NCBI GenBank assembly: GCA_903821875.1
Contig: CAIJMU010000188.1
Coordinates: 1 to 49,632, forward strand
Length of the DNA: 49,632 nucleotides
Origin: an uncultured Spirochaetota bacterium
GTDB lineage: Bacteria > Spirochaetota > Spirochaetia > Treponematales > Rectinemataceae
Direction: 5' to 3'
How positions within the stretch are numbered: the first letter of the stretch is position 1; every line of letters starts with the position of its first letter. The notes under the pieces were generated by a model, which did not search any database, was not told the origin of the DNA, and saw only the letters and a program-made list of their open reading frames with translations. Positions 9,017 through 17,917 of this stretch are shown here, piece by piece. The translations under genes were made by a program, and so were the position numbers.

Positions 9017-11947
9017 ATGAACCGAAACATGGCCACGGCAGAGGATCGGAAAAGCCGCGATCCCTCCTCCTCAGGACAATTTTCCCGAATGCGGCGAAGA
9101 AGCATAGCGCTCCTCGTCCTTGTGTTCATCGTCGCCTCGATCGCGAGCATGGGCTTTCTCCATCCCTACATCTACGCCACCTTCATCAAGCTTGAGCGCA
9201 ACGAATCCGCAAAACGGTGGAAGCAGGCGGAGAGGACCCTCGCGAGGAACGTCAGCAGCCTCGAAACCTTCGCACGCGACTGGGCAACCTGGGATGACAT
9301 GTACAGCTTCGTGGAGGCACCCTCCCCCGCCTTCATCGCGAGCAGTCTGGCCGACACGAGTTTCAACAACTACCGCCTCGCCTTCCTGGCCGTCTTCGAT
9401 ACATCCAGGAAGCTTGTGTGGGGCCAGGGCTGGGATCCGGAACTCAAGACAGGAACGCCCTTTGAGAAATTCCTTCCCGGTTTTGAAGGCCAATTCTCCT
9501 ACCTCTTCAATATGAATAAAAAGAAAGGCGGGTTTTCCGACATCGTTCCTACCGCCCATGGCCTCCTCATGGTTGCCACCCTGTCGATATTGCGCTCCGA
9601 TGGGCAGGGCCCGGCAATTGGCTACCTCGTGATGGCGAGATCCATTGACAGGGTCGTCGTTTCGGAACTCGCCGAGCACTTCGGCTTCGAGGCGACGATA
9701 GCAGGCAGCTTCGACCCCAAGCTGGATCCCCTCTGGCCCAAAATCCGCACTAGCCTGGTCACCAATTCCGGGCCCTATGTCGACGCTCCGGCCGTGGGGG
9801 AACAGCTCTCGGTCTATGGGCCAATCCGCAACTCCTTGGGAATCACGGTCTGCTACCTCAAGATCACGATGAACCGCCCCATACTGGATGTGGGACGCAA
9901 GGCCCTCCTCCTGTCGATCCTTTCGACCGTCTTCGGCAGCCTGGCCCTCTTCGCCACCATGCTCCTCGCCTTTGGCATCCTCGGCAGGGCGCAGCGCGAG
10001 CTCGAGGACAGCGAACGGCGTTTCCGGGCCCTCGCCGAAAGTACAGACGATCCCATCCTCCGCATGGATGCCGCTTCGCGTTACCAGTATGCCAACCCTG
10101 CAGCAATGCGGCTTTTCGGAATCTCCGACATGGCTTCGCTCGGGAAGCCCCTGACCCAAGCGGGCTTGCCCCAAGGTCTGGTTACCGCCCTCGAGCCCTA
10201 CATTCAAACTGCCATCTCGGGTGGCCTGACCCGCCACATCGAGCAGCAGACAGTCCCTGGAACGTGGTACGACTGGATCCTCGCCCCCGAGCGCGGATCC
10301 GGAGGCAACCTTCGGGGCCTGATCCTCTCCGGACACGACATCAGCGACATCGTTCGAGCCGGCCTCGAACTCAGGGAGGCCAAGGAGCTCTCCGACGAGG
10401 CCAGCTCCATGAAATCGCGCTTTGTCTCCAACGTGTCCCACGAGATACGGACGCCTCTCAACGGCATCATCGGCTTCGCCGAACTCGTCCTGTCAGCCTC
10501 CTCCCTCCCTGAGGCCAGGCAGCGGGCACAGGTCATCCTCGACGAATCCGGCATCCTCCTCCAGCTCATCAACGACCTCCTCGATTGCGCCAAGATAGAA
10601 AGCGGGAAGCTCGAACTCGACCCGGCGCCGACGGATCTCCGGAGCCTGGTCGAGGAACTCAGGAGGGGCTCGCTCATCAAGGCCTCGGAGAAGGGCATCG
10701 AGGTCCGTGTGGTCGTCGCAGAACAGGTTCCTCCCCTCGTAGTCGCCGACGGACTCAGGCTCAGGCAAATCCTCCAGAACCTTGTCACCAATGCTGTCAA
10801 GTTCACCGACAGGGGCCACGTTACCGTCCGCATCGCCTATGTCGAGGGTGACCAGAGGACCGTGCGCCTGATGTTCGCTGTCGAGGACACCGGCATCGGC
10901 ATACCCAAGGAAAAACAGCGACACATCTTCGAGAGCTTTACCCAGGCCGATGCGAGTACCACGCGGAAATACGGGGGCACGGGACTCGGCACGACCATCG
11001 CCCGCGACCTTACCCAATTGATGGGAGGGAAGCTTGAACTCCAGTCCACAGCGGGGGAAGGCAGCCAGTTCTGGCTCATCCTGAGCCTTGACAGGGCGGA
11101 GGCTGCGCCCCTGCCAGCCCAGGAATCCGACATCACGAGCCCGAAACCGCGTCTGCCCCTCTCCATCCGGGGGCTCATCCTCGTAGCCGAGGACTATCCC
11201 ATCAACCAGGAAATCATCCGCACCCAGCTGGAAAATGACGGTCACAGCGTCGAGCTTGCAGAGAACGGACTCGAAGCGGTGAAAGCCGCTGAACGAAGGC
11301 GCTTCGACCTCATCTTCATGGACATCCACATGCCAGAACTCGATGGCTTCGACGCGACACGCCGTATCCGTTCGACAGACAATCCCAACAAGGGGACTCC
11401 CATCATCGCCCTCACCGCAAGCGCGGAGCGCCTCACCCGCGAAGAGTGCCTCTGTGCCGGCATGGACGAGGTACTTACCAAGCCCATCCGCTCAGGCCCC
11501 CTTCTCGCTGCCCTCCAGGATTGGCTGGGCAAGGCCAGGAGGATCCCCAGAACCCCTTCATCCGGAGCGCAGCGGGTGGATGAGGCCATTCCCGGAACAA
11601 TGGACGCTGAACTGCTGCAGGTATATGATCCAGAAGTCGCGCTCGAGCAGTTCGGCGGCAACCGCCAGCTCCTCGAGCAGTCCCTGGGCCACCTGGCCAC
11701 GAGGCTGTCCGTACAGCTCGCCGCGATGGGTTCCATGATACGTGAAGGCCGGACCGCAGAACTCCGCGCCGAGGCGCACAAAATCAAGGGCGGTGCAGCC
11801 TCTGTGACTGCGATGAGGGTTTCAGAGGCGTCAGGAGCCCTCGAGGCGGCAGCCAAGGGTGGCGAAGGGGATCTGGGGATCCTCCTGGCTGCCCTCGAAG
11901 TCGAGGTCGAAGGATTCCGCAGGCGAGTGGCCGGCGGGAAGGAGTGA
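9017..11947 (+). CDS. hybrid sensor histidine kinase CHASE4-PAS-HisKA-HATPase-REC-HPt
   Basis: 976 residues. Membrane segments lie at about 28-47 and 296-320 and flank a periplasmic CHASE4-like sensor (FARDWATWDDMYSFV). These are followed by a PAS domain (about 330-450), a HisKA dimerisation domain with H475 in SNVSHEIRTPLNG, and an HATPase domain (N592; GTGLGTTIARDL). Next come a receiver domain with D769 in FMDIHMPELDG and a C-terminal HPt domain with H921 in AHKIKGGAASV. The protein therefore contains a full His-Asp-His phosphorelay. The signal is unknown. The start at 9017 sits just behind rpiB; a second ATG four codons later is also possible. The response regulator gene follows 3 bases downstream and is the likely final acceptor. 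Confidence 0.94.
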   Translation: MNRNMATAEDRKSRDPSSSGQFSRMRRRSIALLVLVFIVASIASMGFLHPYIYATFIKLERNESAKRWKQAERTLARNVSSLETFARDWATWDDMYSFVEAPSPAFIASSLADTSFNNYRLAFLAVFDTSRKLVWGQGWDPELKTGTPFEKFLPGFEGQFSYLFNMNKKKGGFSDIVPTAHGLLMVATLSILRSDGQGPAIGYLVMARSIDRVVVSELAEHFGFEATIAGSFDPKLDPLWPKIRTSLVTNSGPYVDAPAVGEQLSVYGPIRNSLGITVCYLKITMNRPILDVGRKALLLSILSTVFGSLALFATMLLAFGILGRAQRELEDSERRFRALAESTDDPILRMDAASRYQYANPAAMRLFGISDMASLGKPLTQAGLPQGLVTALEPYIQTAISGGLTRHIEQQTVPGTWYDWILAPERGSGGNLRGLILSGHDISDIVRAGLELREAKELSDEASSMKSRFVSNVSHEIRTPLNGIIGFAELVLSASSLPEARQRAQVILDESGILLQLINDLLDCAKIESGKLELDPAPTDLRSLVEELRRGSLIKASEKGIEVRVVVAEQVPPLVVADGLRLRQILQNLVTNAVKFTDRGHVTVRIAYVEGDQRTVRLMFAVEDTGIGIPKEKQRHIFESFTQADASTTRKYGGTGLGTTIARDLTQLMGGKLELQSTAGEGSQFWLILSLDRAEAAPLPAQESDITSPKPRLPLSIRGLILVAEDYPINQEIIRTQLENDGHSVELAENGLEAVKAAERRRFDLIFMDIHMPELDGFDATRRIRSTDNPNKGTPIIALTASAERLTREECLCAGMDEVLTKPIRSGPLLAALQDWLGKARRIPRTPSSGAQRVDEAIPGTMDAELLQVYDPEVALEQFGGNRQLLEQSLGHLATRLSVQLAAMGSMIREGRTAELRAEAHKIKGGAASVTAMRVSEASGALEAAAKGGEGDLGILLAALEVEVEGFRRRVAGGKE

Positions 11948-11950
11948 AGC

Positions 11951-12349
11951 ATGAGGATCCTCATCGTCGATGACGACTATGTAAGCCGTTCACATTTGAA
12001 GGGGCTCCTTTCCAGGTATGGTGACTGCGACACCGCTCCTACAGGCAGCATCGCGATGGAGCTCTTCGAGATCGCGCACAAGGAAGGCATGCCCTATAGC
12101 CTCATTTCCCTCGACGTCGACATGCCGGGGCTCGACGGCCATGGCGTCCTCTTGCGTGTCCGCGAATTCGAGGAGGGCATCGGACTTCCAAAGCATGGCA
12201 CGGACATCGTCAAGGTCCTCATGGTGTCGGCTCTCAAGGATCCCGACACCATCATGGACAGTTTCCGCGAGGGCTGCGAAGGCTTCCTTCCCAAGCCCGT
12301 AACGGCGGCCAGGCTCGCCGATGCCTTCGTCCGCTTCGAGCTCGCCTGA
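11951..12349 (+). CDS. single-domain response regulator
   Basis: 132 residues, a stand-alone CheY-like receiver with acidic residues at 7-9, the phospho-acceptor D55 (SLDVDMPGLDG) and the conserved lysine K115 (FLPKPVT). There is no output domain, so it acts through protein contacts. Coupling to the hybrid kinase encoded 3 bases upstream, whose HPt domain could phosphorylate it, is inferred from the operon. Its 3' end faces alr with only 25 bases between. Confidence 0.92.
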   Translation: MRILIVDDDYVSRSHLKGLLSRYGDCDTAPTGSIAMELFEIAHKEGMPYSLISLDVDMPGLDGHGVLLRVREFEEGIGLPKHGTDIVKVLMVSALKDPDTIMDSFREGCEGFLPKPVTAARLADAFVRFELA

Positions 12350-12374
12350 GTTCCCCCGGCAAGCCCGAACGCCT

Positions 12375-13517
12375 TCAGTCGCCGCCCTCGTAGATCCGGC
12401 CCACGCGGGCGTTGATCTGGCAGGTCACCTCGTAGGTGATGGTGCCCAGGACCCTCGCCCATTCCTCACAATTGATCTCTTCCCCTCCCGAGCGGCCCAT
12501 CAGTGTCACCTCGTCACCCACGCGCGCAGCGGAGTCCGGGCCGAGGTCGAACATGCTCTGGTCCATGCACACGCGGCCGACGATGGGACAGCTCCTCCCT
12601 GCCACCAGGACGCGGCCCCTGTTGGAGAAGAGCCGGTTGAAGCCGTCTGCATAGCCGGCGGGCATGGTGGCGATGAGGGTGTCGCGTTGTGCCGTCCAGG
12701 TCCGCCCGTAGCCGATGGCTGTGCCCGCAGCCAGGGGCTTGATGAAGGAAATCCGCGTCTTCAGGCTCATGCCCGGCAGGAGGGGAATGGAACGTGGCGT
12801 GCCCTCATCGGGATAGTGGCCGTAAACCATGATGCCGGGGCGCACCAGGTCGAGCCAGGCTGCCTCGTGGCCAAGCACCGCCCCTGAGTTGGCGGCGTGG
12901 ACCAGGTCGAGCTTGCGCCCGATCGCTGCGTTCACCGACTCCACGACAGCCTTGAAACGGGCGAGCTGCCCCTGCGTGTAGGCAGGGTCCCGCTGATCAC
13001 TCACCGGGAAATGGGTAAAGATTCCCTCGAGGCGGAGCGCCGGGCACTCGCGCTCGACCAGGCTGGCAAGAGCCGGGGCAGAGCCAGGGCTTGCCCCTAC
13101 CCTCCCCATGCCCGTATCGACCTTGAGGTGGACCGGCGCCTGTCCCGTCCAGGCATTCCCGGTGAGGGCACGAGCTACCCTTTGCAGGGATCGAGCACCG
13201 GCCTCGTTACAGACACAGAGGGTCAGGCGCTTGAGGAGTGCCGCCTCTATTTCTTCCTCGAAGAGGGGACTGAGCTTGAGGATGGGCTGCCCGATGCCCG
13301 CCTCGCGGAGCTCGATGCCCTCGGGAACTGTGGCTACGCCGAACCAGTCTGCCCCTGCACGGAGCGCTGTCCTTGCGACTTCGACAGCGCCATGGCCGTA
13401 GCCATTGGCCTTTACTGCCACGAGAAGGCGGCGTCCTGGACCGATGGCCTTCCGGATTCCTTCGATATTGCTACGGATATTGCCGAGATGCACGATGGCA
13501 TGGGTCTGGTAGAGCAT
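12375..13517 (-). CDS. alr: alanine racemase
   Basis: 380 residues. A PLP enzyme that makes D-alanine for peptidoglycan. The PLP lysine is K36 in VAVKANGYGHG, the family's signature. The second catalytic base, a tyrosine, is in TAIGYGRTW, followed by PAGYADGFNR and GRVCMDQSMFD. The frame is open upstream, but the start giving MLYQTHAIVHL has GAGGAG about 9 bases before it and matches the family N-terminus. Confidence 0.95.
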   Translation of the reverse strand: MLYQTHAIVHLGNIRSNIEGIRKAIGPGRRLLVAVKANGYGHGAVEVARTALRAGADWFGVATVPEGIELREAGIGQPILKLSPLFEEEIEAALLKRLTLCVCNEAGARSLQRVARALTGNAWTGQAPVHLKVDTGMGRVGASPGSAPALASLVERECPALRLEGIFTHFPVSDQRDPAYTQGQLARFKAVVESVNAAIGRKLDLVHAANSGAVLGHEAAWLDLVRPGIMVYGHYPDEGTPRSIPLLPGMSLKTRISFIKPLAAGTAIGYGRTWTAQRDTLIATMPAGYADGFNRLFSNRGRVLVAGRSCPIVGRVCMDQSMFDLGPDSAARVGDEVTLMGRSGGEEINCEEWARVLGTITYEVTCQINARVGRIYEGGD

Positions 13518-13639
13518 TGGCGCGACTCCTCGACGGCTGCGTCTTCCCAAGGATAGCCTCTTTTCCAGGCTGCATCGAGGGTGGGTGGCCCCGGAAGGCC
13601 ACTACCGGGCTCCTTCATTCTCCCACACGCGCTCCCACG

Positions 13640-13669
13640 CTGACAGCCCTTCCGTGACAAGGGTAGAAT
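13640..13669 (+). promoter_or_regulatory. candidate promoter of the nucleotidyltransferase gene
   Basis: CTGACA (13640-13645) and TAGAAT (13664-13669), 18 bases apart, lie in the divergent interval upstream of the GTG start at 13704. Confidence 0.4.
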
Positions 13670-13703
13670 AGGCCGTCTAACTCCTCTGGGACAGGCGGCA
13701 TTC

Positions 13704-14720
13704 GTGCGATCAACGCTTTTAGTCCTTGCCGCTGGCATGGGCTCCCGTTTTGGCGGCATCAAGCAGCTCGAGCCTGTCGGCCCGGGGGGAGAAACCCTCC
13801 TTGAGTATTCAGTCTACGACGCGCTTCGGGCAGGTTTCAGCGACCTCGTCTTCCTGATCCGAAGAAGCATGGAAGCCGACATACGGGAGAGGGTGTTCAA
13901 CCGCCTCCCAACCTGGGTCCAGCCCAGCCTCGCCTTCCAGGAAGTGGAGGATCTCCTGGACGCTGCCTCGCTTGAACAGGCGGGTCTTCTTTCCGGCACG
14001 GTCCGTGCCGACAGCCTTCCGCCGAGGAGCAAACCCTGGGGCACGGGCCACGCCCTCCTCTGTGCGGCTCCCCTCCTGGACACTCCCTTCGCGATCATCA
14101 ACGCCGACGACTGGTACGGAAGGGAGGCCCTCGCCGCCGTGCAGAGTTTCCTTGAGACAGCAGAGCCAGGGGGCATGGACCACTGCATGGCGGGCTACCG
14201 CCTCTCCCTTACTACAAGCGGCAATGGCCAGGTAGCGCGCGGACTCTGCGAAACCGATTCCGAAGGCAGGCTCCTCACCGTCCGGGAACATACGGGCATC
14301 GAGCGGAGGGGGGAACGTTGCGTTTCGATCCAGCCTGACGGAAGCGAGACCGAAGTGCCCTCCGATACCCTTGTGTCCATGAACCTCTGGGGTTTTACTC
14401 CCGCGATCCTCGGATTCGCCCGGCCCCTCCTTGCGTCCTTCCTGGCCAGAAACGCTGCTTCAGCCACAGCCGAGTTCTACCTGCCCTCGATCGTCAGTTC
14501 GATGATCGAGGGGAGGCAGGGCAGCGTGCGGGTACTTCCCAGTTCCGAGGAGTGGATGGGCATGACCTGGCGCGCGGACGTGGAGACCCTGAGATCCCGG
14601 ATCGCCCAACTCGTGGCTAGCGGCGCCTACCCTTCGCCACTGTGGCCCGCTCCCGCGAGGAGCCAACCTGTCCTAGCCCAAGCCAGAGCCTGGGCCGGGC
14701 AAGGCAAGGCGTCGGGCTAG
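13704..14720 (+). CDS. sugar-phosphate nucleotidyltransferase family protein
   Basis: 338 residues. The N-terminus LLVLAAGMGSRFGGIKQL is the nucleotide-binding signature of the NTP-transferase fold. IINADDWYG is the metal-binding motif that follows about 100 residues later. Such proteins transfer a nucleotidyl group to a sugar phosphate, but the exact sugar and nucleotide are not evident. It starts with GTG behind a weak ribosome binding site. It is divergent from alr and convergent with the polyferredoxin gene (16 bases apart). Known function is limited to the fold family. Confidence 0.8.
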   Translation: MRSTLLVLAAGMGSRFGGIKQLEPVGPGGETLLEYSVYDALRAGFSDLVFLIRRSMEADIRERVFNRLPTWVQPSLAFQEVEDLLDAASLEQAGLLSGTVRADSLPPRSKPWGTGHALLCAAPLLDTPFAIINADDWYGREALAAVQSFLETAEPGGMDHCMAGYRLSLTTSGNGQVARGLCETDSEGRLLTVREHTGIERRGERCVSIQPDGSETEVPSDTLVSMNLWGFTPAILGFARPLLASFLARNAASATAEFYLPSIVSSMIEGRQGSVRVLPSSEEWMGMTWRADVETLRSRIAQLVASGAYPSPLWPAPARSQPVLAQARAWAGQGKASG

Positions 14721-14736
14721 ACCCTGGGCCAGGCGC

Positions 14737-16125
14737 TCACATGCGCATCGCCATTGGAATCGAGAAGAGATAGACATTGGCGGCGGCGAAGAGGAGCATG
14801 AGGACGGCCAGGGGAAGGAAGGTGGCAATCTTCCTTGCGGGAAGCCCGGCGCTGCTTTTCGCCAGGCGCCAGGCGGTATAGATCGAAGCCAGGGCACCAA
14901 GGACCACAAGACCGTACTGGAGAACCTGGATGGTTCCTGCGTCCACCAGTGAGGTCGGGCCTTCGATGCCCTTCCCAAAGAGAGAGAGGCCGGTGAACCA
15001 GACCGCCTTTCCCTCCGCCAGAAGGTGGAAGAGGTTGTGCGCAATATGGCCGGCCATGTCCAGGGGAATGATCGCATAGCCGAAGCGGGCGAAGTTCTCG
15101 AGGACCGCCTTGCCGTTGGCCCGAGCGGCCAGGGCGCTCGCGCCGAAGAGGAGTCCGACGGGGATCGCCATGAGGACGAGGAAGGCGATGGAAAAGGCCA
15201 GGGGATACCAGGAGATGCCGAGGGCCGACTCGAACCAGGCGAGGATGCTTTCCCAGATGTTAAGCATGGTGATGTTCTGCACGAAGACGATCCCCATGAT
15301 CACGCTGGCCAGGAAGGCTACCGGAAGCTGGGGGTTCCTCACGAACCAGAGCTCCTGGCTCGGGAGCCGTGTCGTGATGCGGATCGAGCCGTTGGGACAG
15401 TTCTTGACGCAATTGCCACACAGGTTGCAGTCGGCGTTCGACTCCATGGTCTTCGGAAAGACAAACATGGGGCAGCCTGGGACCTCTCCTCCCTTGTAGC
15501 AGTTCTGGGTCGTGCAGGTCGCGCAGATGCCGGGAGTGGCTGAAAGCCCGATGATGCCGCCCCGGGTGTAGTTGCCGGAAAGTCCCCCAAGGAAGCAGAG
15601 GTAGCGGCACCAGGTTCTCCGCTCGAAGAAGGCCCCGGAGACGACCACCCCGAGGGTGATGAGGAGGAGGAGAATGCCTGAATTAAGCGGATTCTCCACG
15701 ACGCCCCAGAGGTGGTCCGACCAGGTGATGAGCATGAAGATCGCGTCGATGATCCAGATCCCATACCTTTTGAGGAAGCGAGGCACTGGCCTGTTGTTGC
15801 CGACAAAGGCCTGCACGAGGTCGTTGATCGTCCCAAATGGACAGATCGCGCACCAGATGCGCCCTAAGAGGAGAAACATGATCGGGAGGATCGGCCACCA
15901 GAGCACCCAGGTGAGGGCTGTGCCGAAATTGTCGTGCGCCTTGAGGGGTCCCATCACAAGTTCCCAGGTGATGAAGGCGAAGATGACCAGGGTCGGCCAG
16001 GCGATGACGCCTGGGTACCAGCGGCTTTTCACGAGCCGCCTGAAGGCCGGAATATCGAGGAGGTTGAAGGCCGGGCCCTGGAGCGGGCGCGCCGCAGGTT
16101 TTTTCCGGATTGCTGGATCGCTCAT
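14737..16125 (-). CDS. membrane polyferredoxin (NapH/CcoG-like 4Fe-4S protein)
   Basis: 462 residues with several membrane helices. The cysteine motifs are WCAICPFG (C92, C95), RTWCRYLC (C173, C177), CATCTTQNC with a later GC (C201, C204, C209, C218) and a canonical ferredoxin set CNLCGNCVKNCP (C233, C236, C239, C243). GRIWCAICPFG is characteristic of the NapH/NosR/CcoG/RdxA group, which passes electrons across or along the membrane. The C-terminal 200 residues form further helices. Its start overlaps the stop of the FixH-like gene by 4 bases (ATGA), so the two are co-translated. The electron partner is unknown. Confidence 0.88.
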   Translation of the reverse strand: MSDPAIRKKPAARPLQGPAFNLLDIPAFRRLVKSRWYPGVIAWPTLVIFAFITWELVMGPLKAHDNFGTALTWVLWWPILPIMFLLLGRIWCAICPFGTINDLVQAFVGNNRPVPRFLKRYGIWIIDAIFMLITWSDHLWGVVENPLNSGILLLLITLGVVVSGAFFERRTWCRYLCFLGGLSGNYTRGGIIGLSATPGICATCTTQNCYKGGEVPGCPMFVFPKTMESNADCNLCGNCVKNCPNGSIRITTRLPSQELWFVRNPQLPVAFLASVIMGIVFVQNITMLNIWESILAWFESALGISWYPLAFSIAFLVLMAIPVGLLFGASALAARANGKAVLENFARFGYAIIPLDMAGHIAHNLFHLLAEGKAVWFTGLSLFGKGIEGPTSLVDAGTIQVLQYGLVVLGALASIYTAWRLAKSSAGLPARKIATFLPLAVLMLLFAAANVYLFSIPMAMRM

Positions 16126-16724
16126 GCTTCAGCTCCTTTCGCGATAGTCCCCTGCCTCGAGCGAAGCGCGGCAGCAGCAACGATGGTCACGACCATGAGG
16201 AAGCCAAAGACAGCGAGGATGATCCAGTTGGAAGCAAGCTCCGTAACCTCAAAGCTGAAACTGGCTTTTTCCACCGGGCCTCCCGGGGCGAAAACAAATT
16301 CCAGGTTCGCTGTCCAGTCACCAGTTGAATCGAAGTTCGCGCTACCCAGGTAGCTGCCGGGACTGGCAGGATCGGCTGCCAACAGGGTCGGCTTTGGTTT
16401 TTCTCCCATGTCCATGGACATCGACTGATCCTGGACCATTTCGACGGACATCAGAATTCTGGCGCCAGGCACAGGCATGCCCATGGAGTCGTGGAGGGTC
16501 AAAAGGACCCTGTTGTCCCCCATGAGTGCTGCCCCTTCGCCTAACTCGAGTTCAGCAGTGTTGGCGCCGACTGCCTTGGTCATGGCCGTATCCTTCCCAT
16601 TGGCGACAAGCACGGAGGGGAAGCCAAGGAGCAGCGTCAGGGCCAGGGCTCCAGCCCAGAGTGGCAGCGCAGCCCTGCGCGAGGCTGCGCGCAAGGCTGC
16701 CGGAATCGAAGGTGCACTGGGCAT
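16122..16724 (-). CDS. FixH/YtkA-like exported protein with Met-rich segment
   Basis: 200 residues. An N-terminal membrane/signal segment (around LWAGALALTLLLGFPSVLVA) leads to an extracytoplasmic beta domain of the FixH/YtkA type (VLLTLHDSMGMPVPGARILM). A C-terminal helix follows (WIILAVFGFLMVVTIVAAA). The loop DQSMSMDMGEK is methionine-rich, as in copper-handling proteins. Two ATGs are possible. The one at 16724 was chosen because AGGAG sits 6 bases before it, whereas it abuts the other. With the polyferredoxin it may serve metal handling or respiratory complex assembly. That role is inferred. Confidence 0.7.
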   Translation of the reverse strand: MPSAPSIPAALRAASRRAALPLWAGALALTLLLGFPSVLVANGKDTAMTKAVGANTAELELGEGAALMGDNRVLLTLHDSMGMPVPGARILMSVEMVQDQSMSMDMGEKPKPTLLAADPASPGSYLGSANFDSTGDWTANLEFVFAPGGPVEKASFSFEVTELASNWIILAVFGFLMVVTIVAAAALRSRQGTIAKGAEA

Positions 16725-17101
16725 GGACATCTCCTTTGCGTGACAGCCTCCCACTCTAGGATGGTTTCATGAACGCCACGTGAACGCCAGGCGATCATGG
16801 TGTGGATCTCGAGCTGCAGAGGCCCAGGGGCGACGCGATCCGGGTCCCTTTGCATGCTCCTATTTACGAATATCTCTTGCGGAATTGCAGAAAATGCGCC
16901 AATAATCCCGCCTTCCAGACTGCTCTAAAGCCATCGTGGTTTGTCTGCTGCGGCTGCATGGACATGGTCCCAGGACGGCTGGTTGGACTGAAAGATACTA
17001 CTATCTGTATCCATTCTGGCCAGGAGGCGGCGGCGCTTCTTTCATCGGTGTATGCAACGAGGGACAAGCGGCGACATTGCCGGGCTGGAAAGAGGCGCAA
17101 C
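16725..17101. other. intergenic interval, no gene seen
   Basis: 377 bases between the divergent FixH-like and REC-PAS genes. The frame of the REC-PAS gene is open through most of it, but the translation has no recognisable features and the homology starts at 17102. The right half is more AT-rich than its surroundings. No convincing promoter or RNA was found. Confidence 0.5.
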
Positions 17102-17860
17102 ATGCAAGGTTCTAACCCATCCACTCTCCTCCTCGTCGAGGACGACGCGATACTGGCCATAACGGGAAAACGGCTCCTTGAAAAATATGGCTACAGGGTA
17201 GTTTCGGCACGAGACGGGGAAGCCGCAGTCCAGATGGCGCTCGTCGATATGTCCATCGACCTGATCCTCATGGACATCAACCTGGGAAGCGGGATTGACG
17301 GCACCCAGGCGGCAGAAGAAATCCTGAACACCCGCGATATCCCGATCCTGTTTCTCTCCAGTCACACGGAGCAGGATATCGTAGCGAAAACCGAGAAAAT
17401 CAGCTCCTATGGCTATGTCGTCAAGAACTCGTCGATCACCGTACTCGACGCTTCGATCAAGATGGCGCTCAAGCTGTATCATGCACATTGGCGAGTCTCC
17501 ATGAATCAGCTTCGCAGGGAGAGCATTCTGACGGAGTTCAATGAGGTCATGGCGCTGCTGGATGCTGACTTTGCCATCAAGTACGCAAGCCCGAACGTGG
17601 AGAGGCTTTTCGGAATGCAGTCCAATCAACTTCTCGGAACGGCGATCACCGAAGGCATCCACCCCGACGATGTCTCGAGCGTTACCGCACTCCTGCAATC
17701 GGCACTGCTGAAGCCAGGACAGCGATTGGTGATCGACTGCCGATACCGCAGTATTAGTAACGAATATCGGGAAATTGACCTTCATGTCAACAATCTGCTT
17801 CTGGATACGAATGTCGGTTCTGTGCTCGTCAGCTACCATGCAGCCAGAAAGGCCTGCTAG
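17102..17860 (+). CDS. response regulator with REC and PAS domains, no kinase
   Basis: 252 residues. The receiver domain has acidic residues in LVEDDA, phospho-acceptor D58 (LMDINLG) and K108 (YGYVVKNSS). A linker helix (TVLDASIKMALKL) and a PAS domain (about 135-250) follow. This receiver type, with SHTEQDIVAKTEKI, usually heads longer spirochaete proteins ending in a histidine kinase. Here the protein stops straight after the PAS domain, so it may be a truncated derivative. The start has a GAGG ribosome binding site. The recQ start lies 57 bases downstream. Confidence 0.8.
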   Translation: MQGSNPSTLLLVEDDAILAITGKRLLEKYGYRVVSARDGEAAVQMALVDMSIDLILMDINLGSGIDGTQAAEEILNTRDIPILFLSSHTEQDIVAKTEKISSYGYVVKNSSITVLDASIKMALKLYHAHWRVSMNQLRRESILTEFNEVMALLDADFAIKYASPNVERLFGMQSNQLLGTAITEGIHPDDVSSVTALLQSALLKPGQRLVIDCRYRSISNEYREIDLHVNNLLLDTNVGSVLVSYHAARKAC

Positions 17861-17917
17861 GTTCCGACATCGAAGGTGACGCAAGAAGACATCCCTCCCT
17901 GGCCTAAGGAAGCAGCA

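Noticed and set aside
9071-10441. 456-codon minus-strand open frame opposite the hybrid kinase
   Set aside because: Mirror of a real gene; no domain resemblance and no start signal.
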